Shown: positions 5,256 through 12,351 of the stretch, piece after piece
How positions within the stretch are numbered: position 1 is the stretch's first letter
Layout: each line of letters starts with the position of its first letter
Assembly (NCBI GenBank): GCA_946543025.1
Contig: CAMNLN010000078.1
Span: 1-12,351 of the forward strand
Length of the DNA: 12,351 bases
Origin: an uncultured Verrucomicrobiota bacterium
Lineage (GTDB): Bacteria > Verrucomicrobiota > Kiritimatiellia > RFP12 > UBA1067
Direction: 5' to 3'
Notes under the pieces: generated by a model
The model's database searches: none
Told to the model about the DNA's origin: nothing
What the model saw: the letters and a program-made list of their open reading frames with translations, nothing else
Translations under genes and position numbers: made by a program

Positions 5256-5345
5256 TGGCGGAGAGGGAGGGATTCGAACCCCCGATACCTTGCGGTATGC
5301 ATGATTTCGAGTCATGTGCATTCAACCAGGCTCTGCCACCTCTCC
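5256..5345 (-). tRNA. tRNA-Ser(CGA)
   Basis: Complete class II tRNA of 90 bases with encoded CCA. Acceptor stem GGAGAGG/CCTCTCC with discriminator G; D-arm AGCCTGGTTGAATGC; anticodon loop CTCGAAA giving anticodon CGA (reads UCG); a long variable arm TACCGCAAGGTA typical of tRNA-Ser; T-loop GGTTCGAATCC. First gene of the pair in the direction of transcription. Confidence 0.94.
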
Positions 5346-5361
5346 GTCGAAAGCAGAAGTT

Positions 5362-5390
5362 AGTTTAGCACATTCCTCGTGCCGGGTCAA
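5362..5390 (-). promoter_or_regulatory. Promoter of the tRNA pair
   Basis: On the minus strand TTGACC, 17-base spacer, TAAACT, ending 16 bases before the first base of tRNA-Ser. The -35 overlaps the TGA stop codon of the PPIase gene, so the tRNAs can be transcribed independently of the operon upstream. Confidence 0.75.
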
Positions 5391-5911
5391 TGGGGCTGCG
5401 CCGATTTTTCCTGCTCGGCCACGGTTACCTTCTTGATGATCACCGGCTCCTCGGGAACGTTCTGGTGGGGGCCGGCGAAACCGGTCTTCACCTTGGCGAT
5501 CTTGTCGACCACGTCCATTCCGTCAGTCACCTTGCCGAAGACGGCATAGCCGTACGTGCGCGGATCCGGCCCCTTGTAGTCGAGAAATCCGTTGTCCACG
5601 AGATTGATGAAGAACTGGCTTGTGGCGGAATCCACGATCATCGTGCGGGCCATGGCGATGGTGCCGCGCTTGTTGGAGAGCCCGTTCGAGGCTTCGTTCT
5701 TGATGGGCGCGTTGGTCTTCTTCTGGTCCATGGACGGCGTGAAGCCGCCGCCCTGGATCATGAAGCCGTCGATCACGCGATGGAAGATGGTGCCGTTGTA
5801 GTGGCCCGCCTTCGCATAATCGATGAAGTTCTTCACCGTCACCGGCGCCTTGGCGTCGTCAAGCTCCAGGGTAATCGTGCCCATGGACGTATCGATTGTT
5901 GCTTTTTTCAT
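5387..5911 (-). CDS. Cyclophilin-type peptidyl-prolyl isomerase
   Basis: 174 residues, the size of bacterial cytoplasmic cyclophilins (PpiB type), with no signal peptide. It catalyses cis-trans isomerisation of X-Pro bonds and assists protein folding. The cyclophilin signature is intact: YNGTIFHRVIDGFMIQGG at about 38-55, with catalytic F43-H44-R45, F50 and Q53; SQFFINL at 98-104; YAVFGKV at 122-128. The C-terminal tail is short and polar. The ATG at 5911 has a good ribosome binding site (GGAGAG). An open frame continues upstream in phase, but that part is the arginine-rich shadow of the peptidase gene. It lies 14 bases after the M24 peptidase and is the last gene of the leftward operon, before the tRNAs. 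Confidence 0.94.
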   Translation of the reverse strand: MKKATIDTSMGTITLELDDAKAPVTVKNFIDYAKAGHYNGTIFHRVIDGFMIQGGGFTPSMDQKKTNAPIKNEASNGLSNKRGTIAMARTMIVDSATSQFFINLVDNGFLDYKGPDPRTYGYAVFGKVTDGMDVVDKIAKVKTGFAGPHQNVPEEPVIIKKVTVAEQEKSAQPH

Positions 5912-5925
5912 CGTTTGTCTCTCCT

Positions 5926-6990
5926 CTACTTCGCGCTTCTCGTGATCACCCGACAGCCGTCGGGCGTGATGAGCGCCAAATCCTCGATCCGTACGCCGAG
6001 CTTCCCTTCCAGGTAGATGCCCGGCTCGATCGTCACGAACATGCCCGGCTCGAGTACGGTCCTCGACTTCGCGCGGGCCGTCGGCTCCTCGTGGATCTCG
6101 TAGCCCACGCCGTGGCCGAGCGAGTGCCCGAACGCCTTGCCGTAGCCGGCCTTGCGTATGACGTCGCGCGCCACCTTGTCGAGCGCGCCGCATGTCAGGC
6201 CCGGCCGCGCCGCCGCGATCGCCGCCCGATTCGCCTCCAGCACGATCTCGTAGATCTTCCTGTATTCCGCGTCGCGCGCGCGTACGCACCGCGTCATATC
6301 GCTGCACACGCCGTCGAGCTTCACGCCCATGTCCACGAGCAGGGGCTCGCCGCGACGCCAGACGGTGTCGTCGGGCACGTGGTGGCATTCTGCGGCGTTC
6401 GCGCCGGCGCAGACGATCGTTTCGAACGCCTCGCCGTCGCCGAGCGCGTTCATGAAGCCGCGGATTACGCGCTGGATGTCTTTCTCGGTCATGCCGGGGC
6501 GGATTTCCTTGCGGGCGAGCGACCAGATCTCGTCGTTGAGCGCGACGGCACGCGTAATCTTTGCGATTTCAGAAAGTGTCTTTACCGCACGGAGGGACAG
6601 CACGTCCTCCGCCACGTCCACAAGCTCCGCACGGCGGAACGTCTTCTCAAGCGAAAGGTAGCGGCTGGCGGGAACAGACCCCTCGTAGCCGAGGCGGCGA
6701 ACGCCGCGCGGTAGGATCGCCTTTACGGCCTGGGCGAACGACTGCCCGCGCTTGAGCTGGACGGTCTTGAGCCACGGTGCCACGCGATGCGCCATCGGCA
6801 CATAGCGGAAGTCGGTGATGAACAGGGGTGTCGCGCAGGGCCGTACCACGAGGCAACCGTTGTCGCACGCCATGTCCGTGACGGCGCGGATGTTCGCCTC
6901 GCCGAAGAGGAGAACTGCGTCGAGCCGCCGGCGGGCGGCGCGCCGTGCGAGCGAGTCGAGGCGCTCGTCGAAGGGGTTCGTCTCAGCCAT
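5926..6990 (-). CDS. M24 family Xaa-Pro aminopeptidase/dipeptidase
   Basis: 354 residues. A metal-dependent peptidase of the 'pita-bread' M24 fold, most like bacterial Xaa-Pro aminopeptidases (PepP/PepQ group), which remove N-terminal residues before proline. An N-terminal creatinase-like domain (about 5-125) is followed by the catalytic domain. All five expected metal ligands are present: D220 (LLVDMG), D231 (CSDMTR), H293 (LGHGVG), E322 (TIEPGIY) and E336 (RIEDLAL). H300 in EIHEEP is the usual second active-site histidine. No signal peptide, so cytoplasmic. The ATG at 6990 was chosen over upstream in-frame starts because it has a GGAGGG ribosome binding site and aligns with the family. It overlaps the DUF2062 stop by 8 bases (ATGGCTGA), indicating translational coupling. 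Confidence 0.93.
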   Translation of the reverse strand: MAETNPFDERLDSLARRAARRRLDAVLLFGEANIRAVTDMACDNGCLVVRPCATPLFITDFRYVPMAHRVAPWLKTVQLKRGQSFAQAVKAILPRGVRRLGYEGSVPASRYLSLEKTFRRAELVDVAEDVLSLRAVKTLSEIAKITRAVALNDEIWSLARKEIRPGMTEKDIQRVIRGFMNALGDGEAFETIVCAGANAAECHHVPDDTVWRRGEPLLVDMGVKLDGVCSDMTRCVRARDAEYRKIYEIVLEANRAAIAAARPGLTCGALDKVARDVIRKAGYGKAFGHSLGHGVGYEIHEEPTARAKSRTVLEPGMFVTIEPGIYLEGKLGVRIEDLALITPDGCRVITRSAK

Positions 6991-7483
6991 CCTGTCCCTC
7001 CAAGTCAGGCTGCGCGGACTTTCTCGCCCGATGCCTGCGCACGAAGGCGCGTACGCCGAAGTAGACGAGCGGGGTAAAGATTGCGGCGAAGAGGAACCCG
7101 CCGACGAAGAACGCCGCCACCAGTTCTTCGCCGATTCGCACAAGCGCATCCCAGCTCTGTTCTCTCACCACCTCGCGCAAGGCGTGGCTGATGGCACCGT
7201 ATGAGAGGTCTCCGCCGAGCAGACGATTGCCGATCCAGCATTGCACAGGGTAGATGATGAAGATCGAGAAGTGGTTGGTGACGAACGTTCCCACGGTGGC
7301 GCCGATCTTGCTGCCCTTGAGGATGATGGCCGTGGGAATCGAAAGAACGAGCTGAAAGCCGAACGGAATGGCACAACCGTAGAACATGCCGATCGCCCAG
7401 CCTCTGGCGATGAATTCAGGCGAAGCCTTTTCGCGGAGCATGCTCTCGCGGAGGCGTTGCCACTGTCGCCTAATCCACGGCAT
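6983..7483 (-). CDS. DUF2062 inner-membrane protein
   Basis: 166 residues with the DUF2062 pattern: a short basic amphipathic N-terminus, the ASPEFIARGWAIGMFYG entry motif (20-36), then hydrophobic segments at about 27-53, 62-86 and 121-147, with the GTFVTNHFSIFIIYP turn (65-79) where family members usually have a TxxxNP/P-rich motif. The C-terminus is basic (RAFVRRHRARK), as expected for a cytoplasmic end. Family function is not established; members are often found near lipid, polysaccharide or cell-envelope genes. The start overlaps the end of the DUF1015 gene by 14 bases and has only a weak ribosome binding site, so translation is probably coupled. It overlaps the M24 gene at its 3' end. 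Confidence 0.88.
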   Translation of the reverse strand: MPWIRRQWQRLRESMLREKASPEFIARGWAIGMFYGCAIPFGFQLVLSIPTAIILKGSKIGATVGTFVTNHFSIFIIYPVQCWIGNRLLGGDLSYGAISHALREVVREQSWDALVRIGEELVAAFFVGGFLFAAIFTPLVYFGVRAFVRRHRARKSAQPDLEGQDG

Positions 7484-8675
7484 GGACGAAAAGTCCGGAG
7501 CGGAGCTTCGGCTCGAACCACGTGGATTTCGGCGGCATGATGGCGCCGGCGTCGGCGATGTCCATCATCTCCCCGACGGTGACCGGATACATGGAGAACG
7601 CCACGGCGGCGCGCCCGTCCTCCACTCGTCCTTTCAGCTCGTCGAGGCCGCGTACGCCACCCATGAACGAGATGCGCGGAGAGGTGCGCGGGTCGTCGAT
7701 GCCGAGCACCGGCGCAAGGAACCGATCCTGCAGCACGGAGACGTCGAGCGACGAAACGACGTCCGTGCCGGCGGGGACGTCCCATGCGAGGTCGTACCAC
7801 TTACCCGCGAGGAACATTCGGGCGTGGCGGCCGGCGGTCGGCGCGCCGTCGGCTGCGTCGGTGACCGTGAAGATCTCGCGCGCCTTCGCGAGAAGCGCGT
7901 CGGACGAAAGGCCATTCAGGTCTGCCACGAGGCGGTTGTAGGGAAGTATCTTGAGCTGCGAGGCCGGGAAAGCCACGGCAAGGAACCAACGGCTCTCGTC
8001 GGCAAAGCCATGTTCGCGCGCGTAACGGGATGCCGCTGCGCTGCGGTGGTGTCCGTCCGCGATATATGCCACGGGGATACGGGCGAAGGCTGCCGAGAGC
8101 GTGTCGTTGCGCGCGGCAGGAATCGTCCATACCGTGTGCTGGATGCCGTCGGGGGCGGTGAAGTCGTAGAGGGGAGCGGCGGCGCAGGCCTCGGCCACGA
8201 GCGCGTCGATCTCGGCGTCATCCTTATAGGTGAGGAATGCGGGGCCGGTGTGCGCGTGGAGCGTCTCGATGTGGCGCGTACGGTCGTCTTCCTTGTCCTT
8301 ACGGGTCTTTTCGTGCTGTTTCAGGATGCCGGCGAGGTAGTCCTGCGTATCGAAGGTGGCAACGATGCCGGTCTGCGCATGGCCGCCCATGACCTGGCGG
8401 TAGGCGTAGAAGGCGGGGGCCGAGTCCTGCACGAGCGTACCGTCGGAGCGAAGGCCGTCGAGCGCGCGCTTCGCCTGGGCGTACGCTTCGGGCGACGAGC
8501 AGTCCGTCCCGTCGGGCATGTCTATCTCGGGACGGGACACGTGGAGGAAGCTGACGGGGTTGCCGGCCGCCAGCGCGCGCGCCTCGGCGGTATCTACCAC
8601 GTCATACGGAACAGCGGCAACGCGCGGCGCCGCCTCGGGCGTCGGGCGGACCGCAGCGAAGGGACGTACGTTCAT
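7470..8675 (-). CDS. DUF1015 family protein
   Basis: 401 residues, full length for DUF1015. Seen motifs: VPYDVVD (22-28), the HEKTRKDKEDDR segment (121-132), and YIADGHHR (204-211), the hallmark of the family. The DGHHR motif resembles the one in ParB-like proteins and in the archaeal ParB-like free-serine kinase SerK, so a nucleotide-dependent small-molecule kinase is a reasonable guess. In several bacteria, notably Bacteroidetes, DUF1015 genes sit beside serA and serC, which points to serine metabolism. No ser genes are visible in this window, so that is inference only. No signal peptide; cytoplasmic. The start ATG at 8675 lies 16 bases after the surface-repeat gene with a modest ribosome binding site (AAGGCGG). 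Confidence 0.9.
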   Translation of the reverse strand: MNVRPFAAVRPTPEAAPRVAAVPYDVVDTAEARALAAGNPVSFLHVSRPEIDMPDGTDCSSPEAYAQAKRALDGLRSDGTLVQDSAPAFYAYRQVMGGHAQTGIVATFDTQDYLAGILKQHEKTRKDKEDDRTRHIETLHAHTGPAFLTYKDDAEIDALVAEACAAAPLYDFTAPDGIQHTVWTIPAARNDTLSAAFARIPVAYIADGHHRSAAASRYAREHGFADESRWFLAVAFPASQLKILPYNRLVADLNGLSSDALLAKAREIFTVTDAADGAPTAGRHARMFLAGKWYDLAWDVPAGTDVVSSLDVSVLQDRFLAPVLGIDDPRTSPRISFMGGVRGLDELKGRVEDGRAAVAFSMYPVTVGEMMDIADAGAIMPPKSTWFEPKLRSGLFVHAVD

Positions 8676-8691
8676 CGGCCGCCTTTTCTGA

Positions 8692-9264
8692 TCAATAGTT
8701 CGGGAAGATGTCGAAGCCGATGTTGACGATCGGGCAGAACGCCATCTCGCTCTCGCGAATCACGTTGACGCCGCCGACCTGAAAGCCGTACATCGTCTCG
8801 GCACGGTTGATGAGTCCTACCTGGAAGCCGCAGATCGAATCAGCGAGGTTCACGATGCCCACCTGGATGCCGCGCATCGAACGCGCCTCGTTGAAGAGGC
8901 CCAGCTGCAGACCCTTGAGGTCGGCGCGACCTGCGGAGTTGTAGAGGCCCACCTGCACGCCGGAGAGGACGTCCTCGGCCTCGTTGCGGAGGATGTTGAG
9001 CTGGAAGCCCTCGAAGTAGCGGCACCGACCGTAGAAGCCGAGGTCGAAGCCCGTCACGCTCTCGCACTCGCCGTAGGGCAGGGTGAAACGTACGCCGGCC
9101 ACGTCGATGTTCTTCGTGGAGTTGAACGCCAGCCATACCGGCCACGGCGCCTCCGACGCCTTTGCCGCCGGGGCGGCGGGAGCGGGCTGGGCAGGCGCCG
9201 CCTGTTGCGCGCGCACGGCTGCGCACGCCAGAACCACACACAGACACATCAGAACTTTTTTCAT
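8692..9264 (-). CDS. Secreted LA_2272-type surface-repeat protein
   Basis: 190 residues. A signal peptide at 1-20 (MKKVLMCLCVVLACAAVRAQ) is followed by an Ala/Pro-rich linker (21-40) and a repeat domain. The repeat unit G-[FVLI]-Q-[VL]-G-[LI]-x-N occurs at 102, 118, 132, 146 and 160, with a weaker copy at 86; the later ones are exactly 14 residues apart. This is the pattern of the Leptospira 'LA_2272' surface-repeat family, which should form a small stacked beta structure at the cell surface or in the outer membrane. Function unknown. The ATG at 9264 was chosen because the signal peptide starts there and it has an AGAGGA ribosome binding site; longer in-frame starts lie beyond the promoter. 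It is the first gene of the five-gene leftward run, although the genes after it are mostly cytoplasmic. Confidence 0.85.
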   Translation of the reverse strand: MKKVLMCLCVVLACAAVRAQQAAPAQPAPAAPAAKASEAPWPVWLAFNSTKNIDVAGVRFTLPYGECESVTGFDLGFYGRCRYFEGFQLNILRNEAEDVLSGVQVGLYNSAGRADLKGLQLGLFNEARSMRGIQVGIVNLADSICGFQVGLINRAETMYGFQVGGVNVIRESEMAFCPIVNIGFDIFPNY

Positions 9265-9298
9265 CGGTACGTCCTCTTTGGAAGGTTTGACGCCGAGA

Positions 9299-9327
9299 AT
9301 TATAAGCCATTTCCGCGCCGTCCGCAA
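9299..9327 (-). promoter_or_regulatory. Promoter of the leftward five-gene operon
   Basis: TTGCGG, 17-base spacer, perfect TATAAT on the minus strand, about 35 bases upstream of the surface-repeat gene ATG. No other good promoter was seen between the five genes, whose junctions are overlaps or gaps of 16 bases or fewer. Confidence 0.8.
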
Positions 9328-9357
9328 GGGGAAAGTTAAGGGAGAACAAAAGTCCCC

Positions 9358-9386
9358 TTGCCGCCGGGCGCAATTTCGGGTAAAAT
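9358..9386 (+). promoter_or_regulatory. Promoter of the oxidoreductase pair
   Basis: TTGCCG, 17-base spacer, TAAAAT. Expected transcription start near 9393, leaving a leader of about 47 bases. Its -35 is 30 bases from the -35 of the divergent operon promoter, so a regulator bound between them could affect both. Confidence 0.75.
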
Positions 9387-9439
9387 GGCGGGACTTCTTC
9401 TCCATGTCAGAATCAACCACCAACAGAAAAGGAAAACAG

Positions 9440-10993
9440 ATGAAGCTCAACACAAGCAGAAGAGGATTCCTCAAGAGCGCGGCAAGCATCGCGGCCCTGA
9501 CGGCCGGCGGCTGCTGCAACACGTGGTGCGGCCGCAGCGGCAAGATCCGCCTCGCGGTCGTGGGCGTGATGGGCAAGGGCTACAGCGACTGGACGCCGAT
9601 GCTCAAGAGCGGCCTTGTGGACATCGTCGCGTTCTGCGACGCCGACTACACGGCGCGCGAGAATGCGCAGCGGCGTCTGGCGCAGGACGGCATCGACTTC
9701 GACATGTTCGAGGTGCCGTTCTTTACGGACTACCGCAAGCTCCTCGATTCCTGCGCTTTCCTCGGCGTGAACGCGATGACCGTCTCCACCCCCGACCACG
9801 TCCACGCCCCTGTCGCGATCGGCGCGATGAAGCAGGGTATCAGCGTGTACGTGCAGAAGCCGCTCGTGCGCACCCTCTGGGAACTCGACTACTTCAACAA
9901 GACGGCCAAGGAGAATGGCGTCGTCGTCCAGATGGGCAACCAGGGATCGTCCCTCGACTCGATGCGCCGCTGCACGGAGGTGATCCAGAGCGGCATCCTC
10001 GGCGACGTGAATGAGGTCCACGTGTGGACGAACCGTCCCGTGTGGCCGCAGGGCAAGAACGTGGCCGCTTGGGTGAAGGGCCATCCGAAGGGCGACCCGC
10101 TCCGCTCCGGGCTTAACTGGGACGCTTGGCTCGCCACGGCCGCGAAGCGCCCGTTCCTGGACAAGTATCCCGACAACGCGGACGTGTACGACCCCTGGAA
10201 GCTCGGCAAGAACGTGTACCACACCTTCACGTGGCGCGGCTTCTTCGACTTCGGCTGCGGCGCGTTCGGCGACATGGCCTGCCACACGATGAACCTCGCG
10301 TTCCGCGGCCTTGAGCTCGGCGGCGTCTCCGACGCGGAGTGCACGATGATCGAGTCCGAGAACGACGTGGCCTATCCGCTCAAGTCCGTCGTCAAGCTCA
10401 CCTACAAGGCGCGCGACTCGAAGGTGCGTCCGGGCGTCAAGCTCCCCGCCGTCACGCTCTACTGGTACGACGGCAACGTGAAGCCCGACGCGAAGATCAT
10501 GCCCAAGTGGGCGGCGGCGCACGATGGCAAGGTGCCCGACACCGGCTGCTACATCATCGGCTCCAAGGGAACCGTGCTGATGCAGGACGACTACGGCGGG
10601 AAGTGCGCGATCGCGCTGAACGACGACAAGGCGTTCTCCGACATCTTCGCGCACGAGGCCGCCAAGGCCGTGCCGCGCTCGATTCCGTTCCGCGTCGGCT
10701 CCGCGGCCGCCGCCGGCAAGTCCTCCGTGGAGATGAAGGGTTTTGCGCTCGGCCACTACATCGAGTTCCTCGATGCCATCCGCGGCGTGGGCCCCTACTA
10801 CGAGCAGACGCACTCGCGCTGCTTCGCGGACATCGAGTACTGCATCCCGCAGATGGAGGGTATCCTCGTGGGTTGCGTGGCGCAGCGCCTGCCCGGCAAG
10901 AAGCTGAACTGGTGCCCGTGCAAGCAGTCCTTCAAGGAAGAGGCCGCCAACGCCTTCATCAAGCCCTTTATCCGCGAAGGCTACGCGTTCTAA
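9440..10993 (+). CDS. Tat-exported Gfo/Idh/MocA oxidoreductase 1
   Basis: 517 residues. The N-terminus is a twin-arginine signal (TSRRGFLKSAASIAA, R7-R8), so the protein is exported folded, probably with its bound nicotinamide cofactor. LTAGGC ending at C25 could be a lipobox, making a Tat lipoprotein possible. The Rossmann fold has VVGVMGKG (40-47), then STPDHVH (116-122) and VYVQKPL (136-142), where the usual EKP is QKP as in a large Planctomycetes/Verrucomicrobia subgroup; the catalytic lysine is kept. VHVWTNRPVWPQG (193-205) and WRGFFDFGCGAFGDMACH (265-282) are further hallmarks. The substrate is probably a sugar or sugar derivative but cannot be read from sequence. The ATG at 9440 is chosen because the Tat motif follows it and AAAGGA precedes it; the longer in-frame start at 9083 would overlap both promoters and the divergent gene. 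Confidence 0.92.
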   Translation: MKLNTSRRGFLKSAASIAALTAGGCCNTWCGRSGKIRLAVVGVMGKGYSDWTPMLKSGLVDIVAFCDADYTARENAQRRLAQDGIDFDMFEVPFFTDYRKLLDSCAFLGVNAMTVSTPDHVHAPVAIGAMKQGISVYVQKPLVRTLWELDYFNKTAKENGVVVQMGNQGSSLDSMRRCTEVIQSGILGDVNEVHVWTNRPVWPQGKNVAAWVKGHPKGDPLRSGLNWDAWLATAAKRPFLDKYPDNADVYDPWKLGKNVYHTFTWRGFFDFGCGAFGDMACHTMNLAFRGLELGGVSDAECTMIESENDVAYPLKSVVKLTYKARDSKVRPGVKLPAVTLYWYDGNVKPDAKIMPKWAAAHDGKVPDTGCYIIGSKGTVLMQDDYGGKCAIALNDDKAFSDIFAHEAAKAVPRSIPFRVGSAAAAGKSSVEMKGFALGHYIEFLDAIRGVGPYYEQTHSRCFADIEYCIPQMEGILVGCVAQRLPGKKLNWCPCKQSFKEEAANAFIKPFIREGYAF

Positions 10994-11014
10994 CCGCAAT
11001 CGGAAACCACCATC

Positions 11015-11045
11015 GGGAGGGTCGCGCTTCGGCGCGGCCCTTCCC
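11015..11045 (+). terminator. Hairpin between the two oxidoreductase genes
   Basis: GGGAGGGTCGCGC - TTCG - GCGCGGCCCTTCCC: a long stem with a one-base bulge and a UUCG-type loop. There is no T-tract and the next gene starts 20 bases later with its own ribosome binding site, so it is more likely an intercistronic stabiliser or partial terminator than a full stop. Confidence 0.55.
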
Positions 11046-11065
11046 AATAAAAGGAAAGAGACAAC

Positions 11066-12351
11066 ATGTTCACTACTAGCAGAAGGGGCTTCCTCGCTGG
11101 CGCGGCCAGCGTGTCGGCCATGAGCGCGCTTCGCGGCTATGCGGACGCCTGCAAGGGCTGCGGCAAGATTCGCCTCGCGGCGGTCGGCATCATGGGCAAG
11201 GGGTTCTCGGACTGGCTGCCGATGATCAAGAGCGGCCTCGCCGAGCTCGTCGCGCTGTGCGACGCAGACAAAAACCAGCTCAAGAAAGCGCAGGAGACCT
11301 TCAACGCCCAGCGCGCCAAGGGCAAGATCGCCTTTGACCTGGACCTTTCGAAGATCCCATTCTACACGGACTATCGTCGGATGCTGGATCATCAGAAGAA
11401 GCTCCAGATTCAGGCGATGACCGTCTCCACGCCCGACCACATGCATGCCGCCATCGCCATCCGCGCGATGAAGATGGGCATTCACGTGTACGTGCAGAAG
11501 CCGCTCGTCCGTACCCTCTGGGAGGCGAAATACTTCGGCGAGACGGCCAAGAAGTGCAAGGTCGTCACCCAGCTCGGCAACCAGGGCTCGGGCGGCGACG
11601 GCTTCCGCCGCAACGTGGAGATCCTCCAGAGCGGCATCCTCGGCGACGTGAAGGAGGTCCACGTGTGGACGAACCGTCCGATCTGGCCGCAGGGCTTTAC
11701 CGCAATGAAGGCCGCCACCACGCGCGACATCGTGCCTGTTCCCGCAGGCCTCGACTGGGATGCCTGGCTCGGTGTCGCGGCAGGCCGCCCCTACCGCAAG
11801 CCCTACGAGAAGGGTACGCCTGAGGCGAAGTTCAACACGGGCATCTTCCATGCGTTCAACTGGCGCGGCTACTTCGACTTTGGCGCCGGCGCGTTCGGCG
11901 ACATGGCGTGCCACACGATGAACCTTCCTTTCCGCGGCCTCGAGCTCGGCATCGTGAAGGACGCCGAATGCACGCAGATCGAGGAGGCCAACGCGGTGGC
12001 GTATCCCACGAAGTCTACCGTGAAGCTCACCTATGCCGCGCGCGAGTCGAAGGTCCGTCCCGGCGTGCAGCTGCCGGAGGTGACGCTCTATTGGTACGAC
12101 GGCGACCAGCAGAAGGACGGCGACCAGAAGCTCGCCGACCTGATGCCGGCCGTGGTGGCGATGGATCAGTACAAGGGCAAGGTTCCGCGCACGGGGTGCC
12201 TCGTCGTCGGCTCCAAGGGCATCCTCTGCTCCTGCGCCGACTACGGCCAAGACGCGTTCATCGCGCTCAACGGCGAGAAGGTCGCCAAGAACACGAAGGA
12301 CCACGAGGCGTGCAAGGCGATTCCGGTGACGCTTCCGCGCTGCCAGGGCGC
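11066..12351 (+). CDS. Tat-exported Gfo/Idh/MocA oxidoreductase 2 (3' end outside window)
   Basis: 428 codons visible and open to the right edge. A close paralogue of the gene at 9440-10993. The twin-arginine signal TTSRRGFLAGAASVSAMSA has R6-R7; unlike its neighbour it has no lipobox-like sequence before the first cysteine. Motifs: AVGIMGKG (39-46), STPDHMH (121-127), VYVQKPL (141-147), EVHVWTNRPIWPQG and WRGYFDFGAGAFGDMACH. Compared with copy 1 it has short insertions around residues 80-95 and in the region after VTLYWYDG. The ATG at 11066 has AAGGAAAGAG upstream. It lies 72 bases after copy 1 and is probably co-transcribed through the hairpin. A tandem duplication with diverged substrate use, or two subunits of one complex, are both possible. 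Confidence 0.92.
   Translation, partial: MFTTSRRGFLAGAASVSAMSALRGYADACKGCGKIRLAAVGIMGKGFSDWLPMIKSGLAELVALCDADKNQLKKAQETFNAQRAKGKIAFDLDLSKIPFYTDYRRMLDHQKKLQIQAMTVSTPDHMHAAIAIRAMKMGIHVYVQKPLVRTLWEAKYFGETAKKCKVVTQLGNQGSGGDGFRRNVEILQSGILGDVKEVHVWTNRPIWPQGFTAMKAATTRDIVPVPAGLDWDAWLGVAAGRPYRKPYEKGTPEAKFNTGIFHAFNWRGYFDFGAGAFGDMACHTMNLPFRGLELGIVKDAECTQIEEANAVAYPTKSTVKLTYAARESKVRPGVQLPEVTLYWYDGDQQKDGDQKLADLMPAVVAMDQYKGKVPRTGCLVVGSKGILCSCADYGQDAFIALNGEKVAKNTKDHEACKAIPVTLPRCQG

Noticed and set aside
5179..5345. tRNA genes as an integration site for the left-hand accessory region
   Set aside because: I looked for a second copy of the tRNA 3' ends in the left part of the window and saw none, and there is no integrase gene in the window.
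5123..5368. An 81-codon rightward open frame
   Set aside because: It lies antisense over the two tRNA genes; coding there is not credible.
9413..12304. A 963-codon leftward open frame antisense to both oxidoreductases
   Set aside because: It is the complement of two genes with clear conserved motifs. Its translation is a low-complexity Arg/Ala/His/Val/Leu mix typical of antisense frames in high-GC coding DNA, and no ribosome binding site or domain is seen.

Overview
The window looks like a chromosomal segment from a high-GC, Gram-negative bacterium of the PVC group, most likely a Verrucomicrobiota/Kiritimatiellota-type gut or sediment organism. The reasons are two tandem twin-arginine-targeted Gfo/Idh/MocA oxidoreductases of the QKP type common in Planctomycetes, Verrucomicrobia and Lentisphaerae, fragments of a glycine-rich secreted protein, an LA_2272-type surface-repeat protein, and GC-rich hairpin repeats between genes. 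The taxonomy is inference, not proof. Promoters that can be read share a -35 of TTGCGG or TTGCCG, 17 bases, then a TATAAT-like -10.

Left part (1-5032) is accessory and scarred. It holds the first 25 codons of a leftward unknown gene, a leftward unknown ORF that has lost its 5' end, and two paralogous rightward AAA ATPase/DUF4143 genes (443 and 442 aa). Around and between the ATPases lie remnants of leftward secreted-protein genes: an N-terminal fragment with signal peptide to the right of ATPase 2, a C-terminal-domain fragment to the left of ATPase 1, and a smaller frameshifted piece between them. The two ATPase cassettes therefore appear to sit inside, or to have replaced, a leftward secreted-protein locus.

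The main observation is the control region of the ATPases. Each gene has the same layout: a 38-base imperfect palindrome, a sigma70-like promoter, a second 38-base palindrome starting at about the expected +1, then exactly 12 bases to the ATG. The outer arms of the palindromes are similar in the two genes, but the core is gene-specific (GTGCA...TGCRC in one, TGGAY...ATCCA in the other). Each ATPase has a winged-helix-like segment whose putative recognition helix also differs. This suggests self-specific autoregulation or DNA recognition by a family whose function is unknown. Both genes end in an identical 60-base block covering the C-terminus, stop codon and part of a 3' hairpin.

Middle (5179-5345): leftward tRNA-Ser(CGA) and tRNA-Gly(CCC), three bases apart, with a promoter whose -35 overlaps the stop codon of the gene upstream.

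Right part (5387-9264): a compact leftward operon-like run, in transcription order: surface-repeat protein, DUF1015 protein, DUF2062 membrane protein, M24 aminopeptidase, cyclophilin-type PPIase. Two junctions overlap (14 and 8 bases) and two are short gaps (16 and 14 bases). It starts from a strong promoter at 9299-9327. Divergent from it (promoter 9358-9386) are two tandem Tat-exported Gfo/Idh/MocA oxidoreductases; the second runs off the right edge.
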